From JAFDVL01 sp043736395 (GTDB taxonomy: Bacteria; Acidobacteriota; Blastocatellia; RBC074): a stretch of 6,164 bases of DNA. The notes under the pieces were generated by a model that saw only the letters and a list, made by a program, of their open reading frames with translations, did not search any database and had not been told where the DNA came from. Location: the NCBI GenBank assembly GCA_043736395.1, contig JAYTCQ010000164.1, positions 1 to 6,164 on the forward strand. The letters run 5' to 3'. Shown piece by piece: positions 1-6,150 of this stretch. The translations under genes and the position numbers were made by a program. How positions within the stretch are numbered: the stretch's first letter is position 1; each line of letters starts with the position of its first letter.

Positions 1-31
1 CGAGGCAAGCAGACGCTCGCGCTCCAGTCTA

Positions 32-1192
32 CTAATCTGCAAAATATTCTCGCAGTATTCTTACACCTTCACGAAACACTTCTGAATTTACAATCAAGCT
101 CACTACCAAAAATCCTTCGCTCTCAAAATCAAAAAAATATCCCGGATGAACCAACAAATTGTGAGCCTGCAAAAGCTTCAAAATAATTTCTTCTTCCGTT
201 TCAATTCTGGGGATTTCAATGACTGCGCACCATCCTCCTCCAACCTGTAGGACACGACAATTGGAATTCGTAAACGCCTCGCGCAGGAATTTAAAATTCT
301 CTTCGACGCGTATTTTTATCGGTGCCTGTACTTCTTTTCTTGAAGCTAACCACGTAGGCGTAAAGACTTGTACCGGCGTATTCACCGATAGAAATGTATC
401 CGCAATTAATTCTAACTTTTCCTGTGCTTCTGCGCATAAGGCCTGCTTTCCAAAAACCGCAATCCATCCTAATTTCATCTGCGGCAGCGCCAGCATTTTC
501 GATAATCCATTCATCACAAACGTCAACGCCGGAGCTGATGAAAATTTCAAATTCGGCGATTCGTTATTTTGTAAGGCGTAATCAAAAAATACTTCATCAA
601 CCAGGATCGCTACATTTCGCATCGCGCAGATTGATTGCAATTTTTCCCATTCATCACCACTCAAATACGAACCTGTAGGATTATTCGGATTGACCACAAC
701 CACCGCTTTTGTCTTCGCAGTCATCGAATTTTCAAGGCTCTCGAAATCCAATCGCCAACCAAAAGTATGCGCATATTCCAATGAATACTGCCTAATTTTC
801 ACATTTTCCAGAACCGCTAAAAATTCAAATAACGGATAGCCGGGCTGCGGAACCAGCACTTCATTATTATTATTGCAGAGCAATTTGAACAGCCACGAAT
901 ACGCTTCACTCGTCGAAGCAGTCAGGAAAATTTGTTCAGGAGAAATTTCCAGTGCGCGGGATTCTGAATAATATTTCGCGACGGCTTCACGCGTAGTCAG
1001 CAACCCACGCGGATCAGGTTGATAAATTAACGATTCAGAATTAATTAAAAATGGAAGTGAAAGTTTGAACCCGGCTTTGGTTGGATTCGCTTCGGTGAGG
1101 TCAAGAATTTGAGTTCCGGCTCGCTTTTTTTCTTCGATCAGCTGCGTGAGCTGATTCGTTTCCGTAGACCACTTGAAACGGGATGAGAACAT
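32..1192 (-). CDS. PLP-dependent aminotransferase, class I/II (fold type I)
   Basis: This is a complete 386-residue protein, a normal length for the aspartate aminotransferase superfamily; it should be a cytosolic enzyme moving amino groups between an amino acid and a keto acid through pyridoxal phosphate. Visible motifs are LTEANPT (32-38) near the N-terminus, PQPGYP (115-120), NPNNPTG (168-174, with the cofactor-contacting Asn171), DEVFFDY (199-205, with Asp199 placed to bind the pyridine nitrogen) and NGLSKMLALPQMKLGW (228-243), where Lys232 is the expected Schiff-base lysine. Two usual residues are absent: Phe202 stands where the Tyr of D-x-x-Y is common, and the C-terminal motif reads GFLVVSL (360-366) with Val363 where the substrate-carboxylate Arg is usual. 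Substrate is therefore not predictable. ATG at 1192 gives a family-like N-terminus, but no good Shine-Dalgarno precedes it; the ATG lies nine bases past the inverted repeat that follows lepA. It ends with tandem TAG TAG codons. Confidence 0.93.
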   Translation of the reverse strand: MFSSRFKWSTETNQLTQLIEEKKRAGTQILDLTEANPTKAGFKLSLPFLINSESLIYQPDPRGLLTTREAVAKYYSESRALEISPEQIFLTASTSEAYSWLFKLLCNNNNEVLVPQPGYPLFEFLAVLENVKIRQYSLEYAHTFGWRLDFESLENSMTAKTKAVVVVNPNNPTGSYLSGDEWEKLQSICAMRNVAILVDEVFFDYALQNNESPNLKFSSAPALTFVMNGLSKMLALPQMKLGWIAVFGKQALCAEAQEKLELIADTFLSVNTPVQVFTPTWLASRKEVQAPIKIRVEENFKFLREAFTNSNCRVLQVGGGWCAVIEIPRIETEEEIILKLLQAHNLLVHPGYFFDFESEGFLVVSLIVNSEVFREGVRILREYFAD

Positions 1193-1201
1193 AAGCTAAC
1201 C

Positions 1202-1272
1202 GTTCGTAGTCCCGCCTTCAGGCGGAAAGTTTTGATGAACGAAACTTTCCGCCTGAAGGCGGGACTACGAAC
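1202..1272. repeat. Perfect 31-bp inverted repeat made of two facing REP-like hairpins
   Basis: The left arm 1202-1232 and right arm 1242-1272 are exact reverse complements over 31 bases, separated by nine bases. Each arm contains its own smaller palindrome, CCGCC-TTCA-GGCGG (1212-1225, mirrored at 1249-1262), preceded by a GTAG tetranucleotide (1206-1209, mirrored at 1265-1268). The element starts directly after the lepA stop codon and ends nine bases before the aminotransferase ATG, so it occupies 71 of the 80 intergenic bases. In RNA it could form one long hairpin or two short ones. There is no run of T after it in the direction of transcription, so it is not a classical intrinsic terminator. 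It may instead protect the lepA mRNA 3' end or reduce expression of the downstream gene. Confidence 0.95.
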
Positions 1273-3063
1273 TCATACTTTCAGCACAGCCAAAAATGCT
1301 TCCTGTGGAATTTCGACTTTACCGACGCGCTTCATTCTCTTCTTACCTTCTTTTTGTTTTTCCAGCAATTTGCGTTTACGCGAAATATCTCCGCCGTAAC
1401 ATTTGGCAAGTACGTTTTTTCCCATCGCCTTCACGGTCTCACGCGCAATAACGTGATTGCCGATAGCCGCTTGAATCGGGACTTCGAACATCTGACGCGG
1501 AATCAATGTGCGCATTTTTTCGACTAACGCGCGGCCTTTGTTGTAAGCAAAATCTTTATGAACAATCAATGATAACGCGTCTACGGGTTCACCAGCGACT
1601 ACCACATCCAGCTTCACCAAATTCGCTACGTTGTAGCCTTCCAAATGATAATCGAGAGAGGCGTAACCCTTCGAAATGGATTTCAAACGATCATAAAAAT
1701 CCATGACGATTTCGTTGAGCGGGACATTGTACGTCAACAGCAATCGAGTCGGCGTAATGTATTCAAAACCTTTTTGAATACCACGCTTTTCATCAAGCAA
1801 AGATAGAATATTTCCTACGAATTCTTCGCTGGTCATAATCATCGCTTTGATGATGGGTTCTTCGATTTTGGCAATAGAGCCGGGATCAGGTAATTTCGAG
1901 GGATTGTCAACTTCGATGACATCGCCTTTCGTTGTCGTCACGCGATAACGGACGCTGGGAGCGGTGGTAATCAAGTCAATATTAAATTCTCGCTCTAAAC
2001 GTTCCTGCACAATTTCCATGTGCAACAAACCTAAAAATCCGCAGCGAAAGCCAAATCCGAGCGCGAGCGAAACTTCCGGTTCATAAAAAAACGAAGAATC
2101 ATTCAAGCGAAGTTTTGCCAGCGCGTCCCGTAATTCTTCGTATGCATGAGAATCGGTGGGATAGAGTCCTGCGAACACCATCGGCTTGATTTCCTGAAAG
2201 CCTGGAAACGGTTCTGCCGTCGGACGCGAAGCTTCTGTCACCGTATCGCCAATGCTGACATCTGCGACAGTTTTAATATTCGCTACAAAAAATCCAACTT
2301 CACCTGCAACCAATTGATCAATCGGACGCGGCTTCGGAGTCAACACTCCAATGTCATCAATATTGTGTTCAGTTCCCTGCTCCCACAAGCGAATACGCAT
2401 CCCACGTTTCAGTACGCCATCAATCATTCGCACCATCACGATGACGCCGCGATAGGAATCAAACCACGAATCAAAAATCAACGCTTTGAGCGGGTCTTCA
2501 GGCATTCCTGCCGGTTCAGGAACATCACGCACAATCGCTTCGAGAATGTCTTCAATGCCAATTCCGTTTTTTGCGGAAGCCAGCACTGCATTATGCGTAT
2601 TTAATCCAACCAGCGATTCAATCTGCTCCATCACACGTTCCGGTTCTGCGCCGGGCAAATCAATTTTGTTAATGACAGGAATAATTTCGAGATTGTTATC
2701 AATCGCTAAATAGGTGTTGGCAAGAGTCTGCGCTTCTACGCCCTGCGAAGCGTCTACGACCAGCAACGCACCTTCACAGGCGGACAGCGAACGCGAAACT
2801 TCGTACGAAAAATCTACGTGGCCGGGCGTATCAATCAAATTCAGAATGTAGTCCTGACCATCCTTCGCTTTGTAATTCAACCGAACGGCGTGAGCCTTGA
2901 TCGTGATCCCGCGTTCACGTTCGAGATCCATCGCGTCTAAAACTTGTTCGGACATTTCACGGGATTCGAGCGCCCCCGTGGCTTCGAGCAAACGATCCGA
3001 CAGAGTAGTTTTCCCGTGGTCAATGTGGGCAATGATTGAAAAATTACGAATAAAATTAGGCAT
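1273..3063 (-). CDS. lepA: Translation factor LepA / elongation factor 4 (ribosomal GTPase)
   Basis: This is a complete 596-residue protein, full length for LepA (about 600). LepA is a ribosome-bound GTPase related to EF-G; it has been linked to back-translocation, stalled elongation and initiation or 30S assembly, and its exact role is still debated. All GTPase motifs are intact: G1 AHIDHGKT (12-19), G2 RGIT (51-54), G3 DTPGH (78-82, with catalytic His82), G4 NKID (132-135) and G5 SAK (163-165). EF-G-like domains follow, including GFGFRCGFLGLLHMEI in the middle, and the C-terminal region specific to LepA contains CYGGDISRKRKLLEKQKEGK (555-574). The start is fixed by the MPNFIRNFSIIAHIDHGKTT opening, typical of the family, although no clear Shine-Dalgarno lies upstream. 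LepB, often its neighbour in Proteobacteria, is not adjacent here. The stop codon abuts the perfect inverted repeat. Confidence 0.99.
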   Translation of the reverse strand: MPNFIRNFSIIAHIDHGKTTLSDRLLEATGALESREMSEQVLDAMDLERERGITIKAHAVRLNYKAKDGQDYILNLIDTPGHVDFSYEVSRSLSACEGALLVVDASQGVEAQTLANTYLAIDNNLEIIPVINKIDLPGAEPERVMEQIESLVGLNTHNAVLASAKNGIGIEDILEAIVRDVPEPAGMPEDPLKALIFDSWFDSYRGVIVMVRMIDGVLKRGMRIRLWEQGTEHNIDDIGVLTPKPRPIDQLVAGEVGFFVANIKTVADVSIGDTVTEASRPTAEPFPGFQEIKPMVFAGLYPTDSHAYEELRDALAKLRLNDSSFFYEPEVSLALGFGFRCGFLGLLHMEIVQERLEREFNIDLITTAPSVRYRVTTTKGDVIEVDNPSKLPDPGSIAKIEEPIIKAMIMTSEEFVGNILSLLDEKRGIQKGFEYITPTRLLLTYNVPLNEIVMDFYDRLKSISKGYASLDYHLEGYNVANLVKLDVVVAGEPVDALSLIVHKDFAYNKGRALVEKMRTLIPRQMFEVPIQAAIGNHVIARETVKAMGKNVLAKCYGGDISRKRKLLEKQKEGKKRMKRVGKVEIPQEAFLAVLKV

Positions 3064-3110
3064 AAAACAAATTCACAGAGTCAGCGTTGGAGCGAGAATA
3101 GTAAACCGAT

Positions 3111-3139
3111 AGGATACTCTTTACAGGCGGGATTTTCAA
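3111..3139 (-). promoter_or_regulatory. Candidate sigma-70-like promoter for lepA
   Basis: Read on the minus strand, TTGAAA (3139-3134, five of six matches to the -35 consensus) is followed after exactly 17 bases by TATCCT (3116-3111, four of six matches to the -10 consensus). A transcript would start near 3104 and leave a leader of about 40 bases before the lepA ATG. The position, strand and spacing fit, but this is a pattern match only, and promoter consensus in the host phylum may differ. Confidence 0.45.
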
Positions 3140-3158
3140 TCATGGAATGTTTGGAGGA

Positions 3159-3172
3159 CAAGCTTTGGCTTG
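3159..3172. repeat. Single degenerate REP-like hairpin downstream of the GDSL gene
   Basis: The stem CAAGC (3159-3163) pairs with GCTTG (3168-3172) around the loop TTTG. It has the same design as the unit at 6133-6150, including the identical five-base stem, but the head is GGA instead of GTA and the loop ends in G rather than A, so it may be a decayed copy. It lies between the GDSL hydrolase stop codon and the lepA promoter candidate. No T run follows on the minus strand, so terminator function is not supported. Confidence 0.55.
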
Positions 3173-3201
3173 GTTTTACTTTGGTTTTACCTTGGTTTTA
3201 C
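3169..3201. repeat. Three tandem copies of an 11-bp unit across the end of the GDSL gene
   Basis: On the coding (minus) strand the unit GTAAAACCAAG occurs three times head to tail (3201-3191, 3190-3180, 3179-3169); the middle copy ends in A rather than G. The first copy encodes the last codons of the GDSL hydrolase (Val-Lys-Pro-Arg), and its TAA stop codon forms at the junction of copies one and two. Because 11 is not a multiple of three, copy number affects the reading frame and the stop. Confidence 0.9.
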
Positions 3202-3900
3202 AATGATGGCTTCGGCAACCGCCAAACCAATTTCGGAATAACTCGCCGCATTCGGATGATAACCGTCGGCTGAAAACTTATCCGGCTGCGGATCGAAGTC
3301 TAGCGGGACATGAATGACGCCTTCCATCTGCTGGATAATTTGACGCGCCACTACATCGAATGTTTTTCCGCGCATCCCGAAAGCAAGTTGCAAAATTTTC
3401 GGCAGCAATGGAAATCCTCCGAACGGCGGAACGCCTACCATCACAATCGTAGCTTGCGGCGAATGCGCACGCAGGCTCTTGAATAAGGCGGTTAAGTTCG
3501 CATCCCAACGCCCTGTACGACTGAGCGAAGTCACGTCATTGACGCCGACAGAAACGACAAAAACATCAACTGGATTTTTGCTGAGAAGCGGAACCAGTTC
3601 CTTCAAAACACTGAACGAAGTCGCGCCAATTTTCCCGACGGCTTGCCACGAAATTTCCGCCTCCAAAATTCGCGCCAAATGTTTTGCCGTCGCGCCTGCC
3701 AGAGCATTATCGGCACTTCCCGCACCAACTCCCTCGACAATCGAATCACCAATGGCAACCAGTGAAATTCTTTTCCCGTTACCTACGACGCCAGACGTTT
3801 CGCCGGATGCTGCGCCAAAGCGAGGAGCCGTTCGCTTCAGCCTAAGCCCCTGCGGAATGCCGAGCGGCAGCAGGCTCCAGAATAGAATTCTTTTCATCAT
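3187..3900 (-). CDS. SGNH/GDSL-family hydrolase (esterase/lipase type), membrane-associated or exported
   Basis: This is a 237-residue protein with the SGNH hydrolase signatures in order: block I AIGDSIVEG with nucleophile Ser53; block II region VGKIGATS with oxyanion-hole candidate Gly92; block III GVND (119-122) with Asn121; and block V DGYHP with Asp212 and His215 completing the triad. It should hydrolyse an ester or acyl group; the substrate is unknown. The N-terminus, MMKRILFWSLLPLGIPQG then RLKR, is a short hydrophobic segment followed by basic residues, resembling a signal anchor seen in a recalled subfamily of GDSL esterases; no clean signal-peptidase site is visible. I chose ATG at 3900 (a second ATG follows at 3897). 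A longer reading from a TTG at 3921 would start inside the REP-like repeat and add seven unconvincing residues. Only a weak AGAG lies upstream. The C-terminus runs into an 11-bp tandem repeat. It follows the secreted hydrolase by 85 bases. Confidence 0.9.
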   Translation of the reverse strand: MMKRILFWSLLPLGIPQGLRLKRTAPRFGAASGETSGVVGNGKRISLVAIGDSIVEGVGAGSADNALAGATAKHLARILEAEISWQAVGKIGATSFSVLKELVPLLSKNPVDVFVVSVGVNDVTSLSRTGRWDANLTALFKSLRAHSPQATIVMVGVPPFGGFPLLPKILQLAFGMRGKTFDVVARQIIQQMEGVIHVPLDFDPQPDKFSADGYHPNAASYSEIGLAVAEAIIVKPR

Positions 3901-3915
3901 ACAGTAACGCTCTAA

Positions 3916-3976
3916 GTACAAACTTCAGTTTGCCAAACGCCGCGTTTCGCTGGCGCTTGCACGCTGAAGCGTGTAC
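3916..3976. repeat. BIME-like element: two inverted REP-like hairpins around a central hairpin
   Basis: The left unit GTACAAACTTCAGTTTGC (3916-3933) and the right unit, read on the minus strand as GTACACGCTTCAGCGTGC (3976-3959), match at 14 of 18 positions. The four differences are two compensated base pairs in the stem, so both still fold (CAAAC/GTTTG and CACGC/GCGTG, loop TTCA). Between them, AAACG (3935-3939) pairs with CGTTT (3943-3947) and can be extended by GCC (3932-3934) with GGC (3952-3954) if four bases bulge. The outer GTAC ends are mutually complementary, so the 61 bases could fold as a cloverleaf of three hairpins. It fills most of the gap between the two hydrolase genes. No T run follows, so it is not an obvious terminator. 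Confidence 0.85.
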
Positions 3977-3985
3977 TCAGAACGG

Positions 3986-6070
3986 CTATTTCAGCTCCCA
4001 ACGTTCCCCGAAAAATCCGGCATTCACAACCTTTCCAACCTTATAAACAGTCGGCGGAGTTGTGATGTCAATAATCACCCAATCCGGCAATTTTGCAGTC
4101 TGTTTCGCATTCGTCAAGATGTCAGTTTCGCGGAAGGTGAAGCCGGAATTGAGGACGATGTAGCGATTTGGATTTAGCGGATTTGGATAAATCAAAATCG
4201 GAATATGAGATGCAGATGGGTAGCTTTTCTCGCCAACCTTAATTATTCCGCGCGCCCATTCGATCTGCAATAACGACCAAATACTTTCAGTAATTTTATT
4301 ACTCGTAGCATCACCCCATAAAATCAAATTACTATTCGTAATATCTTCCAAGGTAACTTCGTCATCATTTTTTACCAAGGCTTCACCACGAAATTGCGAT
4401 CTCCATTGACTGATCGCACGTTCCAATTCTGCATTTACCCATGAACTGATTGCGTCATTCTCTGCTTTGCCCGTTGGTCGTACAAAAATAAAATGATCCA
4501 TAAAGGCATCGTCAATGGGGCCTTGTAAGCCATGCTCTTTTTGACGCCAGCGAAAAGAAAGCGAAGGCAAGGCGGTAGAACTTGATGGTGCCGTACTTCT
4601 GTTTAAAGGAAAGCTTAAGATCCCAGAAGCACCGGTCAAGAGGTACATCGGTTCATTTGGAGTCGTCCATTCATTATTTAATTTAATGAACGTAGCTTTC
4701 CACGAACGGTCGGACTCAACCAATCCGGCTTCAAGTTTTTTTCCGTCAACGATCACAGTCGGATTCGTTGTTACACTGAAGTAACTTAACCCCGAGGGCA
4801 TCTCCAAACTAAATGCAGAAACATTTTTCGTCGTGACATTCACCGTCGTCGCATCTTTAATTTCCGCATCAACCGTCGCCTTCTCCCAATGCTGTTCCAA
4901 CCCATCCACCGTCACCCAAAACATTTTGTTATACCGCAACGTATACGTCGTAAATTTCACATGCATCGGAATCGGATTACGACCTTTTGACACAATAGAA
5001 TCGATACGTTTGCTGATTTCCGGGATTGAATCGGGATGATATTTATGTTCTGTTTTCGGCCCGATGATGTGCGTTAATTCGATGCCCTCTTTTTTCATCT
5101 CACGAGCCATCACATCCGCTGCTTGTTTTTGACGATCAAGCTCCCCGCTGTAGGCGACGACCGGGAGATTGAAAAAATTTCCGGCATAGCTTGAAGCATT
5201 CGTTAAATTCCATAATTTTTGCTCGTAGTCGGGAATGTCTTTCAAATCCACTTTTGTGTATTCTGCCGTTTCTACAAAACCTGCTCCCGGAGCAGACGAT
5301 GCCCACAATCCAGCATGATGCGCAGCCAGATGCCACGTTGCCGCGCCGCCCATCGAAAAGCCGCGTACGGAAATTCTGTTCTCATCAATCTGGTAATGCT
5401 TGCGAATATTTTCGAGAGCCTCAAACGTATCCACTTCGCCCGCGAATTTATTCGCGTTGCAATACCGCCCATACGGATGCAACACAAACGTATTCGGCGG
5501 CGTAAATTGTCCAGGATTTTTTTGGCGGTCGGCGATGAAATTAATTTCCGTCATCGTCTCACTGCGTCCGCGATACCAGATGTCGAGGCGATATTGAAAC
5601 GGCAAATTCGGCTGAAAAGTGGGAGGCACAACCAACCCGTAAGGCTGCACCGAACCATCAATTTTCGAAACATAGCCGCGCACGACTAATCCCGTCTGCG
5701 TCGTCCACGAAGGCTTTCCGGCGCGTAATTCTTTTGCTCTTTCCATTCCCTGTTTGAGCTGCGCCTTCGCGAGTGGAATTTCTTTAAGGTTTAAAATTTC
5801 GTTGTATTTCAGCGCATAATGCACAGCATTAAAAAATATTTGGACGTCTGGCAGCAGCTCCAATAATTTAGGCTTGTCTTTTAATTCTAATTTGAGCGTG
5901 TCAATTTCTTTGCCAAGCGCAGCGACCCCGGATTCAAGTTCTGCGCGATCCGCCGCAGGAATTTCTACGCCAAGCGGAGGAATCGGGCGCATGACCTGTG
6001 AAGGCATTTGCGCGTACGAGAGAGTAAGAAATGTAAAGAAAAAGAATATTGAAATTAACCGTTGTGCCAT
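3986..6070 (-). CDS. Secreted alpha/beta-hydrolase, prolyl oligopeptidase-like serine hydrolase with unassigned C-terminal domain
   Basis: This is a 694-residue exported protein. Residues 1-20 form a classical signal peptide (MAQR, a Phe-rich core, then SYA with likely cleavage before Gln21). A probably helical region (about 40-120) precedes a beta-rich stretch (about 125-180) and an alpha/beta-hydrolase domain (about 185-360). There GFSMGG (237-242) is the nucleophile elbow with Ser239; Asp312 in YSGELDRQ and His342 in TEHKYH are the likely remaining triad residues. Later come FTTYTLRYNKMFWVTVDGL (373-391) and a long C-terminal region (about 500-694) containing WGDATSNK and YPNPLNPNRYIVLNSGFTFR. 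I recall this architecture from large secreted hydrolases of Planctomycetota and Acidobacteriota; peptidase or esterase activity is plausible but the substrate is unknown. ATG at 6070 is preferred over a TTG at 6130 because it gives the clean signal peptide and follows AGGAGAG at ideal spacing. Confidence 0.85.
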   Translation of the reverse strand: MAQRLISIFFFFTFLTLSYAQMPSQVMRPIPPLGVEIPAADRAELESGVAALGKEIDTLKLELKDKPKLLELLPDVQIFFNAVHYALKYNEILNLKEIPLAKAQLKQGMERAKELRAGKPSWTTQTGLVVRGYVSKIDGSVQPYGLVVPPTFQPNLPFQYRLDIWYRGRSETMTEINFIADRQKNPGQFTPPNTFVLHPYGRYCNANKFAGEVDTFEALENIRKHYQIDENRISVRGFSMGGAATWHLAAHHAGLWASSAPGAGFVETAEYTKVDLKDIPDYEQKLWNLTNASSYAGNFFNLPVVAYSGELDRQKQAADVMAREMKKEGIELTHIIGPKTEHKYHPDSIPEISKRIDSIVSKGRNPIPMHVKFTTYTLRYNKMFWVTVDGLEQHWEKATVDAEIKDATTVNVTTKNVSAFSLEMPSGLSYFSVTTNPTVIVDGKKLEAGLVESDRSWKATFIKLNNEWTTPNEPMYLLTGASGILSFPLNRSTAPSSSTALPSLSFRWRQKEHGLQGPIDDAFMDHFIFVRPTGKAENDAISSWVNAELERAISQWRSQFRGEALVKNDDEVTLEDITNSNLILWGDATSNKITESIWSLLQIEWARGIIKVGEKSYPSASHIPILIYPNPLNPNRYIVLNSGFTFRETDILTNAKQTAKLPDWVIIDITTPPTVYKVGKVVNAGFFGERWELK

Positions 6071-6073
6071 TTT

Positions 6074-6080
6074 CTCTCCT
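6074..6080 (-). promoter_or_regulatory. Strong Shine-Dalgarno sequence of the secreted hydrolase
   Basis: The minus strand reads AGGAGAG followed by AAA and ATG, putting the AGGAG core five bases from the start codon. This decides the start at 6070 against the in-frame TTG 60 bases upstream. It is the only convincing Shine-Dalgarno in the window; the other three genes have weak or no recognisable sites. Confidence 0.85.
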
Positions 6081-6132
6081 AAAAAATTGAACCTAAATAA
6101 TAACCAAAATGCTACGATTACAGGCGTCAAGA

Positions 6133-6150
6133 GTACAAGCTTTAGCTTGT
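6133..6150. repeat. Single REP-like hairpin upstream of the secreted hydrolase
   Basis: The sequence GTACAAGCTTTAGCTTGT has the GTA head, stem CAAGC (6136-6140) with GCTTG (6145-6149), and loop TTTA. It shares head, stem length and loop size with the units at 3916-3976. It lies about 60 bases upstream of the hydrolase ATG. A possible partner unit would be beyond the window edge, so it cannot be told whether this is a lone unit or half of a pair. Confidence 0.7.

Noticed and set aside
1..31. Possible repeat fragment at the left edge (AGAC and GTCT at 11-14 and 27-30 are complementary)
   Set aside because: Only four bases pair, the head and loop pattern of the other repeats is missing, and the element may be cut by the window edge. 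Apart from this I see nothing in the 31 bases.
219..581. Plus-strand open frames opposite the four genes (for example 219-581, 2146-2604, 3479-3907, 5219-5689)
   Set aside because: They lie antisense to well-supported genes, show no recognisable motifs and have compositionally odd proteins rich in Arg, His, Ser and Cys, as expected of shadow frames.
1202..1272. Intrinsic terminator after lepA
   Set aside because: The hairpin is strong, but neither end is followed by a run of T in the direction of transcription, and the next start codon is nine bases away.
3901..3921. Extension of the GDSL hydrolase to a TTG codon at 3921
   Set aside because: The extra seven residues come from the REP-like repeat and the region before it, there is no suitable ribosome binding site, and ATG codons at 3900 and 3897 begin a family-like N-terminus.
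6115..6127. Resemblance to the Alu motif GATTACAGGCG
   Set aside because: The match is limited to about 11 bases, and the surrounding sequence is a bacterial leader region with no other Alu-like sequence.
6071..6130. Extension of the secreted hydrolase to a TTG codon at 6130
   Set aside because: ATG at 6070 has an ideal Shine-Dalgarno and starts a clean signal peptide; the 20 added residues would bury the signal peptide.
6083..6130. Promoter for the secreted hydrolase (TTGACG with TATTAT downstream on the minus strand)
   Set aside because: The spacing is about 22 bases, too long for a sigma-70 promoter, and no box with correct spacing was found. The region is AT-rich and may still hold a promoter of another type.
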